64,000 bases of DNA, taken from positions 37,763,512-37,827,511 of the forward strand of contig NC_063436.1 in NCBI RefSeq assembly GCF_020379485.1. The letters run 5' to 3'. The notes beneath the pieces are model-generated. The model was not told the DNA's origin. It did no database searches and saw only the letters and a program-made list of their open reading frames with translations. This document shows, one piece after another, positions 27,196 to 38,767 of this stretch. The translations under genes and the position numbers were made by a program. This DNA comes from Brassica napus (Eukaryota; Streptophyta; Magnoliopsida; Brassicales; Brassicaceae). The number at the start of each line of letters is the position of its first letter. Within the stretch, counting starts at the first letter, position 1.

Positions 27196-27844
27196 TCTAT
27201 AATATAAAACGCATAGTAAATTAAACTATTCATGTCAGCACTGGTGGGACCCATGCAAAAAATATATTTGCGTTTTACTTTGCGTGTGTATCGTTTTACT
27301 GACATGTTGTGTTTTTCGTTTTGGATGGATGGGCTAACCTTTATATTCAATTATTTACAAAACATGTGGCCCAATAAAGTGAAGAATAAATATTTACAAC
27401 CAAAGCCTCTTTTTTCGTTATTTTTCTTCTAGATTTTTTTTAGTCAAATAAGAGAATAGATATTTTTACACCGAAGGCATTTGTTCGCTTTGTTATCTTC
27501 ATCTTAATATAGAAAGTAACCTTTTATATTAGAAATATCAAAAGATTCACGAAAAGAAATCAAAGGCAGTGGATCTCGAGGACCTACGAATGGTAAGAAC
27601 TAAGAACGATCAACTGGACTAACTAATGATAATATATTCTCAATTAAACTGAAGCCCATGTCATATGTCGTGTATGAATGTTTCTTGCAGTTGGTTGACA
27701 TGTTACTCCTCGGGTTCAGGGTTTCGATTCAGTCCCATCAATATGGGATTAGTTGGCTTGTTCTTCCTCCTCTTCCGGTACGTATATCATGCACTCCAAT
27801 TCTCCATTTGGGGTCCTTTCTACATCTTGACTAATGCGATCACA

Positions 27845-28015
27845 TTGAATAGGTTGATTAGGAATGGGATCCCATCATCATTTAGGCAAAAGGTTTGGCT
27901 TTCTCTTCCCGATGCTGCCAAGAAAAAGTCCATCTTCCTAGAGAGTTATTACTTATTACAGTGATTTGAGCAAGGCGGTTCTGGGAAGGCACAAGCAACA
28001 CGACAAATCGATCAT
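27845..28015 (+). pseudogene. TBC (Rab-GAP) domain exon fragment
   Basis: It encodes LNRLIRNGIPSSFRQKVWLS and then DAAKKKSIFLESYY, the start of a TBC domain of the plant Rab-GAP family in which GIPxxxRxKVW is conserved. A small indel near 27956 shifts the frame, after which KAQATRQIDH is readable up to a GTGAGT donor. The catalytic Arg and Gln motifs of TBC Rab-GAPs lie downstream in the family and are absent here, so no activity is possible. Confidence 0.7.
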
Positions 28016-28210
28016 GTGAGTTTGATCTTCTCCAAATCCTCATGGTTTTTTTGTTCTTCAGGGAAACTGATGTATTTTATTTGCAGTTAATTTTCTACAT
28101 TATGTTACACGTCTGTTATTAACCAAAAAGCAGCATACTGGCTATGAAGACTCCATTGTTAGTTAACCTTTGAATCAAAATGAGTGCAGCGGCTGCACAT
28201 GCCCTGAGAT

Positions 28211-28658
28211 GGCTCAAACTACGATGAAATCTCTATGCAACAGAGTATGCTATTCTCTGATAGTCTTAAGGTAATATTAAAAAAAATTGAAACTGAGTAA
28301 TCTTCACAAGTCTTGTGACTGATCAATGCTAAGTTCTTTTCATGTTTCAACTAATCAGTCTGAGTATCAACAAGAAGAGGTTTATTAGTATGACATCTTT
28401 GTATTTCAGCAGCTAAGTACTTGGAACTATCCTACACAAACGATGGAGACACACAATAGTCATTGAAACTTTATTCCTCTTTATTTTTATTAGACTTTTT
28501 TATTTATTTATAAAGCTTATACATGTGTATGCAGAGTCAAAGATTATGCGATAAAGGCTCTGGTGAATAAAATTGACTATTTGGGCTCTGTTACTGTTAC
28601 ATACAAAGTCAATGAATTTGTCGATGAAAAGGTTGATCAAGTAGCTGGAACCGAGCTA
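28211..28658 (+). pseudogene. ABI-like (ABIL, SCAR/WAVE complex) gene fragment
   Basis: Three exon-like pieces are readable. The first (28211-28270) encodes GSNYDEISMQQSMLFSDSLK and ends at a GTAATA donor. The second (about 28410-28442) encodes AAKYLELSYTNDG after a TTTCAG acceptor. The third (28535-28658) encodes VKDYAIKALVNKIDYLGSVT and then YKVNEFVDEKVDQVAGTEL after a GCAG acceptor. They match the N-terminal region of plant ABIL proteins, subunits of the SCAR/WAVE actin-nucleation regulator, in family order. Part of exon 2 is missing, and VT is duplicated in exon 3. It is a captured fragment. Confidence 0.75.
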
Positions 28659-28787
28659 CATCACTTCCTTCAATTTCACCTCCAACTACCGTACATGTAC
28701 TATGTCTGCAATCACTCTCATCTTACCTTTAACATGATTTAACAGTGTTAATAGCAATAAAACCTTGACCGTCTTTTTTTCTTACAG

Positions 28788-28919
28788 ATACCCGAGGCTG
28801 AAAAGGCTCTAGGGGGAGATCTCCAACCAGAACAATCACCATCATCTGCTAGCAAGACTGGGGATTCTCCCAGCAATGCCAAGGAAGTTGATGAAGCAAA
28901 TTCGCCAAGCTTGGTTTAG
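28788..28919 (+). pseudogene. third captured exon, unknown gene
   Basis: After a TTTCTTACAG acceptor there is an open stretch of 43 codons ending in TAG. It encodes IPEAEKALGGDLQPEQSPSS and then a Ser/Asp/Glu-rich tail ending EANSPSLV. It looks like an exon end of a hydrophilic protein. I do not recognise the family. Confidence 0.4.
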
Positions 28920-29321
28920 AAAGACAAGAGTCGCAAGCGCCCCCTTGAGTGATTGGTACACTGTCAACCCCACTTAGCTTTCCTGCGTTTTCACTTTTCT
29001 AAATTGCTATGTTTTTCAATTTTTGAGTTTTCTTATTGTTTTCAAATTTCTGTAAATTATCACCCACGAGGGTTAGTATATACTTTTTGATTTAATTATG
29101 GGGAACGTTGACGAGTATTAGAATTTATGGTGTCCACTTAATTACTTATACACTTCATTTTATCATGCAGTACAAATTCCTACGTCCCATAACTTTGAAA
29201 ACACATCAACCTCAATGAAAAAAAAACACTGGTGGGGTGGGATATTAACACAAAAATATTAAAAGGGTTTGTAAATATAAATGTAATGGACACCTTAGTT
29301 GGAGTCAAAATTTAATACGCA

Positions 29322-29640
29322 CTATGATTTAACGTTGCTTTCAACAGCTATATTGTAAAAGAAATCATGATCATTCATCATTTTCACCAAGTTAAGACAT
29401 TCACGTTCAAATACTATGGAAACAAAACCTCTTAGACTTAATAGTTGTACTAGAGCAAGTAATGCAAGTGCTTCAGCCTCTAATGTGGAAAATGCCATCC
29501 CCAAACACGTAGTACCCCAAAAGATAGCATTATACCATTGGAATTACTAACCATCCATCCTGCTTTGGAGAGACCTTCCACAACATTCCTATAACATTTT
29601 AAAAGTATTACAACACATCTAATTATTAACATCCCTGCGC
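29322..29640 (-). pseudogene. LINE RNase H-like domain fragment
   Basis: The minus strand encodes KAGWMVSNSNGIMLSFGV and then a frame-shifted continuation with STLEAEALALLALVQLLSL, the pattern of the RVT_3 RNase H-like domain at the end of plant LINE ORF2. It lies inside the Helitron, near its 3' end and in reverse orientation. Confidence 0.65.
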
Positions 29641-29661
29641 TTGCACGGGCTCCGCTCCTAG

Positions 29662-30459
29662 TATATAGATATCTCAAAGTAGTATTTTTTTTATTGTAGC
29701 TTACTTTTATAACATCATTTGTAGCTTACTATCAGTGTGTATTCCCTAACTTTCATAAAAGTTAATTAAAAATGTGATGCGATCATCTTCAATTAGTGAT
29801 TTAGAAATTTTATCCATATTATCGAATAAAGAAATAATATAATAGTATTAATACTTAGAAAATGTACAACTACTTTTCTGTATGATGGTCTCCCTTTAAG
29901 AATTAAAAGAGTATCTAATATTTGGATATCACAGATAAACCGAGAAGGAGCCAAATGAGATCAGAATTTTTGGGCACATGGGGAGAAGCACGGCCGTATC
30001 TGTCGTGCCCTATTCAATTCAATATATTATCTTCCTAATATCATAATCTTGTATTTTAATAGTGACTGAGAGCACAAAATTGAAAGTGTTGAAATACACT
30101 TTGAATCTGCAAGCAAGGATCGGTCGATTCTTTGAATCAATAATCAACTGATCCCATGCAAGAATAGATCATGTACCGATCTTTGCCAATCACAGAAAAT
30201 ATGAAACTAGTCATTAAATATTTCCTATGTTAATCTATACAGTTAATACCTAGTCTGTAGCACAGAATTGTATTCTAAAACTCTGCCTCCATTAATAAAG
30301 TATTTTTTGTTTATGGATGTGGTCATAAGGGTGAACCGCATTAAATATACGCGTCTTTCATTATTTTTATCAAATATGTTAATTTGTTCTTCTCACATTC
30401 GTCACAATAAACTAGCATCAATGTTACAGGTTGTAATCTGGTGAGAATATATATGATAA
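29662..30459. other. no gene seen
   Basis: AT-rich DNA without a recognisable coding frame. The right part probably belongs to the leader of the copia relic that follows. Confidence 0.4.
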
Positions 30460-31600
30460 ACATGAAGATCGACAAGTTTACTGGTAGGAACAGTTTTTGT
30501 CTTTGGAAAATTAAGATGAACACATTGCTAAATCAACAGGGTCTCCGGGCACCGTTGTCAGGGAAGAATACTGAGCATGTTGCATTTGAGATGGAGGTTA
30601 TATAAAAAGGTGTATTCAACAATCTTGTTAGAATTGACAGATGATATCATCATCGAGGTTTAAGGTGTTGATATTGCAGCTGGTTTGTGGTCGAAGTTAG
30701 AGAGTCGATACATGACAAAGTCTTTGACTAAAATGTTACTTTTAAACATTTTTTCGCTTTGAGAATGGAGAGAGATACACAATTTCAGGATCATCTTGAC
30801 ATGCTAAATTCAATAATGCTGGATCTGCGTAAAATTGATGTCAGATCAAACATGAAGATGCAGCGTTGATCTTGTTGGTATCACTGCCAAACTTCTTTGA
30901 GAATTTTGTTCTGTCATTTATAGGAAGTAAGGATACAATGAACCTGAAAAAACTGGGTCAACATTTTATAGTACAGAGTTGCATCACAAGGCATAATGAT
31001 ATGGTAAGATGGCCATGCTTATGTGTTATTTGCCAGTAGTGGAAAGAAATTTGGGAAAGGCAAGAGGTCGAAAGACAAAAAGACATTCCCAAAAAATTCT
31101 AATCCAAACGATATTTACAATTATTGCAAAAAAAAAAAACGCTGGAAGTCTGATTGTGCTAAGAAAAAAAAGCAATAGTTCCCTTTTGGTAGCAGAGAAT
31201 GAAACTAAGTCGGATGATAAAATTGTTCTGGTTGGTCATGAAAAAAGCACATCCTAAAGATGTGTGGCTTTTGGAAATAAGATTGTCATATCATATGTGT
31301 CCAAGGAAAAAATGGTTCTCGGATTTTGAAAAAAATATATTATAGCAAAATTAAGATGGCAAATGATTTTGCATGCAAGATTGCTGGAATTGGGTCTATA
31401 AACCTCATGACATATGATGGTAAATTATACACATTGACTGAAATTAGACATGTTTCATTAATGTCAAAGAACTTGATCTCCATTAGTCTTTCAGAGAGTA
31501 GAGGTGTCGAGTATTCATGTGAAATGGTGTTCTGAATGTCTACAGGAAATATAATAATTTAAAGAAAAAACAACTTTTATATGTTGTTAAAAAATCTTTT
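30460..31600 (+). mobile_element. degenerate Ty1/copia gag-protease relic
   Basis: Readable pieces in changing frames include KIDKFTGRNSFCLWKIKMNT (start of a copia gag), FENFVLSFIGSKDTMN, a decayed zinc knuckle near 31120 (YCKKKNAGS where a His-containing knuckle is expected), and a protease-proximal segment (ACKIAGIGSINLMTYDGKLY, then EIRHVSLMSKNLISI). Stops and frameshifts are frequent. No integrase or reverse transcriptase follows. Confidence 0.75.
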
Positions 31601-32234
31601 TAATAATATACTGTATTTTATAAATAAAATTGTATTTTAAAATATAAATATTATGTTTATATAATGTACATAATTTAAATTTAAATAAATAATATATTTT
31701 AGTTTTTAAATATAAATTTGGTGAGTTGGCGGATATAAGCAGTTTAAAATTGGTTAATCTGCATCTCTACACTATTACTTCTAACTCAAAGCACAGTGAA
31801 AACTGAAAAATATGTAATCCCTCCATCCTTTTTTGAGGCTCTTGTGCGAATTTTACATTAGACTAGCGGGGATATTGAAACAACATATATATAAGAAAAG
31901 CTTATGTGGTTTGAAAATTCTATGAACGTTGTCTGGTGCTATAGCGCAACGCGTGTTTCCGGCCGCGGACACCGCGTTTTCGAACAGGGGAAGAATCTAA
32001 GAGTACAACATTCTTGCATGATAATGGCATTGACTTAGTTCAATAAGTAACCGCTACAAGAAAGAAAAAAGCACGAAAAGGATTAACTAATAAAATGAGT
32101 ATAAGATATAATGACAACGACTTATCCACACGGCAATATCGGTCAACTCTCCTGTGAAACCTAACTTCCCTCCAAGAAACCATTTCTTTGACGAGCTCTC
32201 TCTTCTTCTTCTTCGTCTTCTCCAAGTCTCTGAG
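31601..32234. other. no gene seen; upstream region of the fasciclin-like gene
   Basis: AT-rich (about 31600-31780), then ordinary spacer. The last 150 bp should be the leader of the fasciclin-like gene. Nothing else is supported. Confidence 0.4.
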
Positions 32235-33297
32235 ATGGGTTGTTGTTCATTGGATTGCTTTGTCTACTTTGTCCTCTCTATTGCTTTAGCTTTCATGGCC
32301 GTCTCCACCTCGAGATTCCAACATCACAAAAACTAACAGACCCATTACTCATCATGATCCTCTCTCTTTAAACGCTTCAAAAGCTCTACGCCAATCCAAT
32401 TTCAAGGCAATCGCCACTCTCCTCCTCGTATCTCCTGAGATCTTCCTCTCTTCTTCTTCTTCGTCTTCTCCCAACACAACCCTCTTCGCTATTGACGACT
32501 CTTCCTTGTTCAACACGTCATCTCTTCCTCCTCTGTTTCTGAAGCAGCTTCTTCAGTATCACACACTCCCTCTAAAGCTTCCGATGGAGGAACTCCTCAA
32601 GAAGCCACAAGGAACCTGTCTCCCTACCCTTCTCCGTCACCAGAGCGTCCAGATCTCCACCGTTGACAAAGAATCAAGAACAGCAGAAGTGAATCATGTC
32701 ATGATCTCACATCCGGACATGTTTCTTGGAGATTCATTGGTTATTCACGGAGTTCTTGGACCCTTCTCACCTCTGCAACCTCGCATGCATCATATTCCCC
32801 AGTCATCTTTGTGTCAATCTGACTCAAACAAAACCATTATCGAAGAAGAAGAAGAAGAAGCTGTGCCGGTTAAGATAGAGTGGACTCGGATCATTCAGCT
32901 GCTAAGTTCAAACGGGTTTGTGCCATTTGCAATCGGATTGCACTCTGTTCTCAACAGGATCATTGCAGATCAACACAAGAACTTCACCGGAGTAACAATT
33001 CTAGCCACACCAAATCTGGTCTCACTGTCATCTGCTTCTCCGTTTCTCTACGAAGTCATGAGACGTCACATTCTTGCTCAACGACTTACCAACAAAGATC
33101 TTGCTTCAATGCCTGATAAAGCCTTACTCAAGACACTGGATCCTTACCAAGGTCTCATATTCACTAGGAGAGCTATAGTTAATTCGTCACAGTGTTTCAT
33201 GATCTCTGGAGTTGAGATTGTAGATCCAGATATGTTCTCTTCTAACAACTTTGTAATCCATGGGATATCACACACACTAGAGCTCCCACGGGCATAA
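32235..33297 (+). pseudogene. fasciclin-like arabinogalactan protein gene (FLA19/20/21 type), frameshifted
   Basis: The gene encodes a secreted cell-surface protein with two FAS1 domains. The ATG at 32235 starts an apparent signal anchor (CCSLDCFVYFVLSIALAFMA). That frame stops at 32334-32336. The rest is open in the +1 frame from about 32310 to the TAA at 33295. It has FAS1 domain 1 (SNFKAIATLLLVSPEIFLSS near 32400 to GDSLVIHGVLGPF near 32750) and domain 2 (from IIQLLSSNGFVPFAIGLHSV to NFVIHGISHTLELPRA). A one-base-type indel between about 32295 and 32325 therefore separates the signal peptide from the FAS1 domains. The remainder is clean, so the break is recent or an assembly error. No start codon lies in the FAS1 frame before 32584. 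The assignment to the FLA19-21 group is from memory. Confidence 0.8.
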
Positions 33298-33371
33298 CTC
33301 ACCATCCTTTTGTTCCTTCCCTTGTAGATTTACACATCCATGTTGTTAAGGTTTTTGTTTTTAGTAATAAA

Positions 33372-33400
33372 CTAGGATAGGATCCGCGCCTTGCGCGGGA
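33372..33400 (-). mobile_element. Helitron 3' terminus, minus strand
   Basis: CTAG at 33372-33375, preceded on the plus strand by A, and a stem-loop ATCCGCGCCTTGCGCGGGAT just inside it. On the minus strand this reads hairpin, spacer, CTAG, T, the Helitron 3' end. It lies 75 bp after the fasciclin-like stop codon. I did not find its 5' partner with confidence. Confidence 0.65.
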
Positions 33401-34421
33401 TGAGATGAAAATTACAATGTTAAAATTAGGCTTAGGCAAAAAAAACTGGAACCGAAGAACCAAGCCGGAACCGAACTAAAATACCTGAAACCTTGAAATA
33501 TCCAAATGGTTCTTATATTTTTATATCCGAAATAACAAAACCAAACTTGAACCGAACCGAGGACCGAACAGTATCCGAATATAAAAGAATATTAATTATA
33601 TATACCTAAAATATAACTAAATATATTTTTATAATTTAAAAATCTATTAAAAGTATAAAAATAATTAAAAATTACTAAATTATTATAAATTAACCAAACT
33701 ACCCGAAAGTATCCAAAACAATCCGAAAGTATCAAGATAGTTTTATCCGAAATATTTAAAATTTTAATTTAAATCATCCTAATTATTTGATATTTTACCT
33801 TAAATAACCGATATTTTACTGAATTATCCGAACGACCTGACCTATCCAAACCGGAACCGAAACCAGATGAAAACCAAATTTTTGGGTATTTTCCGGTTCC
33901 TAGTATTACTATCTGAACCGAACCAAACCCAAAACTATCCGAACCAAACCAAAAATAGGTCATGGATCCTCTAATCCTCTATCCGAACTACCCGATACCC
34001 AAAATTTTTTGAACCAAACCGATTTCCGAAAATGATTTAAATATATATATATATATATATATAATAAATTGACTTTTAATGGAATTTTTAGTGTATAACA
34101 TTTGAGATGATTTGACTTTTAATGGAGTTTTAGATGATTTCAATAAGTTCCAGATATTTAGGTGATTATTGTTAAACCACTCGAATATAACCTAAAAACC
34201 ATAAAATTTGAGTTTTATTTTTTATTTTAACTAAGAAACTCCACCAAACACCCCAAAATCACCTGAAAACTTTAAAACTCAATAACTTAAAATATTTTCA
34301 ATAACAGTGGATTTTAGAGTACTCTACGAAATGTTAAGTTCAATAAAAGTGGATTTTAAATGCGTTTTTAATACAAATGACTTATAACTCTCACTTGCAT
34401 GCACCCTAAGGAACTGTAGTA
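33401..34421. other. no gene; low-complexity AACCGAA-rich and AT-rich DNA
   Basis: About 33450-34020 is full of CCGAACC/ACCGAAA-type motifs, common in Brassicaceae repeats. An (AT)11 tract lies at 34041-34062. It may be the body of the Helitron ending at 33372. Confidence 0.5.
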
Positions 34422-34749
34422 TCTATATTAATAAAGTTGCCCAGAAACTCTCCTTAGAGTGCCACCTTAGCACACTCTATTCCTTTTGCCGCCACGTGTC
34501 GAAGAGGGAGGAGCTTCACTTTTTTCTTACGGGAGAGTTTGGTTCACGGGAGAGTTTGGTTTTTTTGGGCTTTAGTTTGAAAGAAGAAAAGCCCAATCCA
34601 GTGTTCATGCTGCTATGTTTACGTTTACTTATGTTTACGTATCCTATTATGTTGTTTCTCTTTTTTCCTTAATCAACTTCTTATTTTGCATTATGTTTTA
34701 ATAATATCCATGTGAGGTTTTCTTTCTTACTATCATCATTTTATAATAA
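34422..34749 (+). mobile_element. Helitron 5' terminus, plus strand, truncated
   Basis: A followed by TCTATATTAATAAAG, a typical Brassicaceae Helitron 5' end. No plus-strand hairpin-CTAG end is seen before 34750, where a minus-strand Helitron begins, so it is probably interrupted or truncated by that insertion. Confidence 0.55.
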
Positions 34750-37700
34750 CTAGATCCATTTCCGCGCTACGCGCGGATGATATATTTATGTTATTTTCCT
34801 TTTATATGAATATAAATATATGTTATTGATAGTTTGATCGTTTTGTCGCAAATAACCTATAAACTTTGTACATAAAAAGTAGAATAAGATTTTGTTGTCC
34901 ATTTGTTATTTTTTTTGTTGATGATCTCATTTGGCAGCAAATTCTATTTATCATGTATATATATGTACCAATCTACACAAAAATGTTAGGATACATTTTG
35001 TATTAGTCATTTTGAATTGGATTGAATGAGCAATAAAAAATATTATTGATCAGAGATGGTTAACAGTTCTATCTTAGTGTTGCATAAAGGTAAGAATAAT
35101 TATAGAGTTTTTGTTGCACAATGAATAATATCAATGCATGATGTATAAATATATAAAAAACATATAGGCTGTTGACAGAAATTATGTTGAATGCATTGTC
35201 TTTCTTAAATCAATCGGGTGGACGACGCCAAAAAAAAAAAATCAATCGGATGGACTTGTGTTGCTCTGGACTTTGGTTCCATTTGTTTTTCTTCTTGATT
35301 TTATCTTTTATAAATTCGTATGAAACTCTTGATATTCTTCACCTTTTTTTTAAAATAAAATCAGGTTCCTTAAATGCTTGACTTTTGATAACTAATTTCC
35401 TAAACTTTTAACTAACATTTTTTTTTTGTCATCAACTTTTAACAACATAGTTAGAGGATATTATTTAAGGTTGAAAACATATGAGCTTGGCTTTTGATAA
35501 CTTTTGGTTTAATGCTTGTGGTGAAAACAACTTTATGATTGCGAAAATGTGTACTTTGCAATTGTGTAAAATATAACCAAATAATTTACATAATATTTTC
35601 TGATTAATTATTTAGTTTATTTTTAATTAGTTCTAAAACTATCTAAAGCATAATGAATTTAAAACTTTGTTTTCTAAAATATAATTATAATATAATAAAT
35701 CATATCTTCTACTGATGTGCGTCTGTTAAAATATTTATTTTGTAAATAATTATTTGGTTTAGATATAATTATATAAGTAATTTTGGACATACTTATTTAT
35801 TTTGCAGATTATTATTTTTAATAATTAGATTTAAATTTTTGTTAAATTTTTTTATCAAAATATATTAATAAAAAATATCTGTAAAATTAAAATTTTCATA
35901 AAAATCTATGAAAATAAAGTTCCATATTTTAGATAAAGAACTTAACTAAAAGCAATGACTAAAACTAATCTGCTTGGTCTAATCAGCATCATAAATTTTA
36001 AATCAGTTTAGAGAACTAATATATCTGAAAATGAATAACAGAACCAAACTACATTATACCAAAATTAAAAATTTAACTAACATAATAAAATTTTGTTATT
36101 AATAATAATTTTATCTATTTTATACATATAAATTATGGAATGACTGAAGATATATTAATAAATGAAACTGGAACTTTAAGTAACAGTTATGATTTAATTC
36201 TGTAAACAAAATTATATATATGTATGAGCTTCTAAACATTAAATCGATCAATACTTTTAACTTTTTTTTATTTGATTCACAATAAAACATATATCAAATC
36301 ATACATAATTTTACTAAATCAAATTTATGAATCTAAGACAACAAACTCAACTAAGTGCATTAACAAAACTAATCAATTTTTTTAAAAATGAATAATCTTA
36401 TGGTTGAGTTCAGAAAAGTATATGCAATCCAATAACTACAATAATAACCAAACTGACCGGATCTTTATATAGAAAGCACGTATTTAATTAAAAGATTTGA
36501 ACCGTAGACATGTTCGGTAAAAGAGCTAACATAATATTATTTCAAGTAAATAATACATATAAATTACAAAATAATTTATATCTAAGTCAAATATTAAAAA
36601 AAATATTGTAGTGTGCTTCCTTTATAAATATTTACATGCTCGGAGAAAATTACTTAATATATCATATGATGCTAATATTATTCATGTGTTGGTAATCATC
36701 TTCACTACTTCAGATTGTTGAGGACTTACGAAGCAAGGAAAAGACAATTTTCTTATAACAACATTGGAATTATTGCAACGATTATTCAAATTTTATTTAC
36801 TCTGTATTTGAAAAACCACCTAAACTAATTCCTACTAAACATGTTTAGCCAAAAGATATCAACCTTAAATGTTAATCTACTAATCTTCCCTGGTTATGCG
36901 TGGTGACTTGTTGTTTTTGAATTGTTCTCGTAGTCATCTCTTCTCTGTTTAGACAAAAGTTTGACTAATTGAAGCTTCCAGACATTCTTAAGTGTTGAGC
37001 TCTATATCACTTCTAAGTATACACAGATAAAATACATAGGTTCTTTGTTGTATTCTCTTATATGGACTTTTGTACCAATGTATACCCATAATATCTTCAT
37101 TTTTCCAGGACAACGTATTTCCTTAACTATACTCAAATTGGAAAAAAAAAAAACAGAAATTTGAGTGGACTTAGTTTCATTCATACCAAAGCAGATTCAG
37201 TTTGGTTCACAGTTTGTGTCTTGAAACCAAACTCGGATGCAGCCAATGTGCCATTGCATTGCTTTGGTGGATGGCATTGAGGAAGAGCTCGTGGTCTCTT
37301 GTTTTATTTGTTGTTTCTCAAACATCATCTGTAGGTACCACCGTGTTTTCGATCTGTAATTGCAAGGACCATTGGAGCTGGGGCATATAAATTAAACAAC
37401 ATCAGATATGATATGACTAATGTTCTTTTTGGTTAGAAAGCAGACAAAGGTTAGTTTTTTAGCAGCTATGCAAGTTAAATCATTACCTCGATCTGCTCAT
37501 GGAAACATTTCTAAGCTTCCACTTTAAACGTTGGAGCTTATGTGATCTCAAAGCTCCTGGTAAAGAAAGAGTGACAAAATTAAACATATAGGTAAGTAAA
37601 TACTATAACAATCAGATTCTGAACAAATACGAAAGAATGATTCCTGGTTTGTTATCAAGTCAGAACTCAGAACACAGAAATGTCCTAAGTGTTAATGTCA

Positions 37701-38767
37701 AGAGAGTTGATATCTTTGATAGATGTCATCTTCGTCACTTGAGGTTCTCCTGTGAAAGAAAAAAAAAAGAAATTGGTCCCTTTGTAACCTGTTTGCCTTC
37801 AAGACTTTACCTTTTATCTAAAGAGTAAGTAAGGCTCTAGAGACATGCATTGTTTATAGTTCAGAAATAACAAAAAAGTATTATGTGAAAGTATATACCG
37901 GTAGCCTCTGAAGTCTCTGGTTGAGACCTTGTCATTATGTATTTCTGTGCGTAACAAAATATAAAGACGATAAACAGCACTAATTTGATTGCAATATTAC
38001 ATTTCTCCCATAGTCTCACGATAGCAGAAGCTAGCCCATTGTTCCTCCCTTTACAGATTAAAGAAGAAAAAAAGGAAAAGACTGTTAGGACTTGGATGAA
38101 GAAAACCTCAGGCCAAATGCAGAAGAATCATAACTTAGTTAATACAAAAGTAAAGAGAACAAAGATAAGTGGTATCAGCAAATGAAAAGGAAAAGGCAGA
38201 AATTCAAACACAAAAATTGCAACTTGTATAAATCATGAGAACATTTCATGATCATATCTCTTCTCAAAATATAAACCTACTCACAAACTGATTGATTTTT
38301 TTTTTGAAAAGAACGCGTTTAAGCAAGTTACCTCACTTTCTCAGGAATTCTTCAAGATGCTTATGCACAACTCTCCCTGAAGCTTAACTATTGAGAAGAC
38401 ACACAATGGTGGTGAGGAAGATAGCTAAAAAAATAGGTAATGCAAATTACTAAGGATGAAATGGAATGGTAAAGCTTGAGAAATGTTTCTCTAAGTAGGT
38501 ATGGTCTTCGTCACTCAACTTTACTCGAGTGTTTGGTTGGAAACGTCTAGATGAAGGTCCATATCCATCCAAATCAACGATCTACGAAAAAGGTCGACAA
38601 CTTGGAAACTCTGACGGCATAATCAAAATGGCCTTTGCTAAAATCAGAAAACTTTGTGTAGCTTAAGGGTGGTAGTAGGTGGATTTCAACTTATTTGGAG
38701 GATAGGTTCAAACCCGAAATCATATTCTGTCTCCACAATCTAACACAAAACTTGAAACTTAACTAAA

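Larger units (their letters stand above)
27196..29661 (+). mobile_element. non-autonomous Helitron with captured exons
   Basis: The element begins TCTATAATATAAAA right after an A, and ends with an imperfect hairpin (CCCTGCGCTTGCACGGG) followed 9 bp later by CTAG and a host T. These are the Helitron rules: TC start, hairpin, CTRR end, insertion between A and T, no target duplication. It encodes no Rep/helicase. Inside, in the same orientation, are exons from at least three genes (TBC, ABI-like, unknown), then an inverted LINE fragment near the 3' end. Confidence 0.8.
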
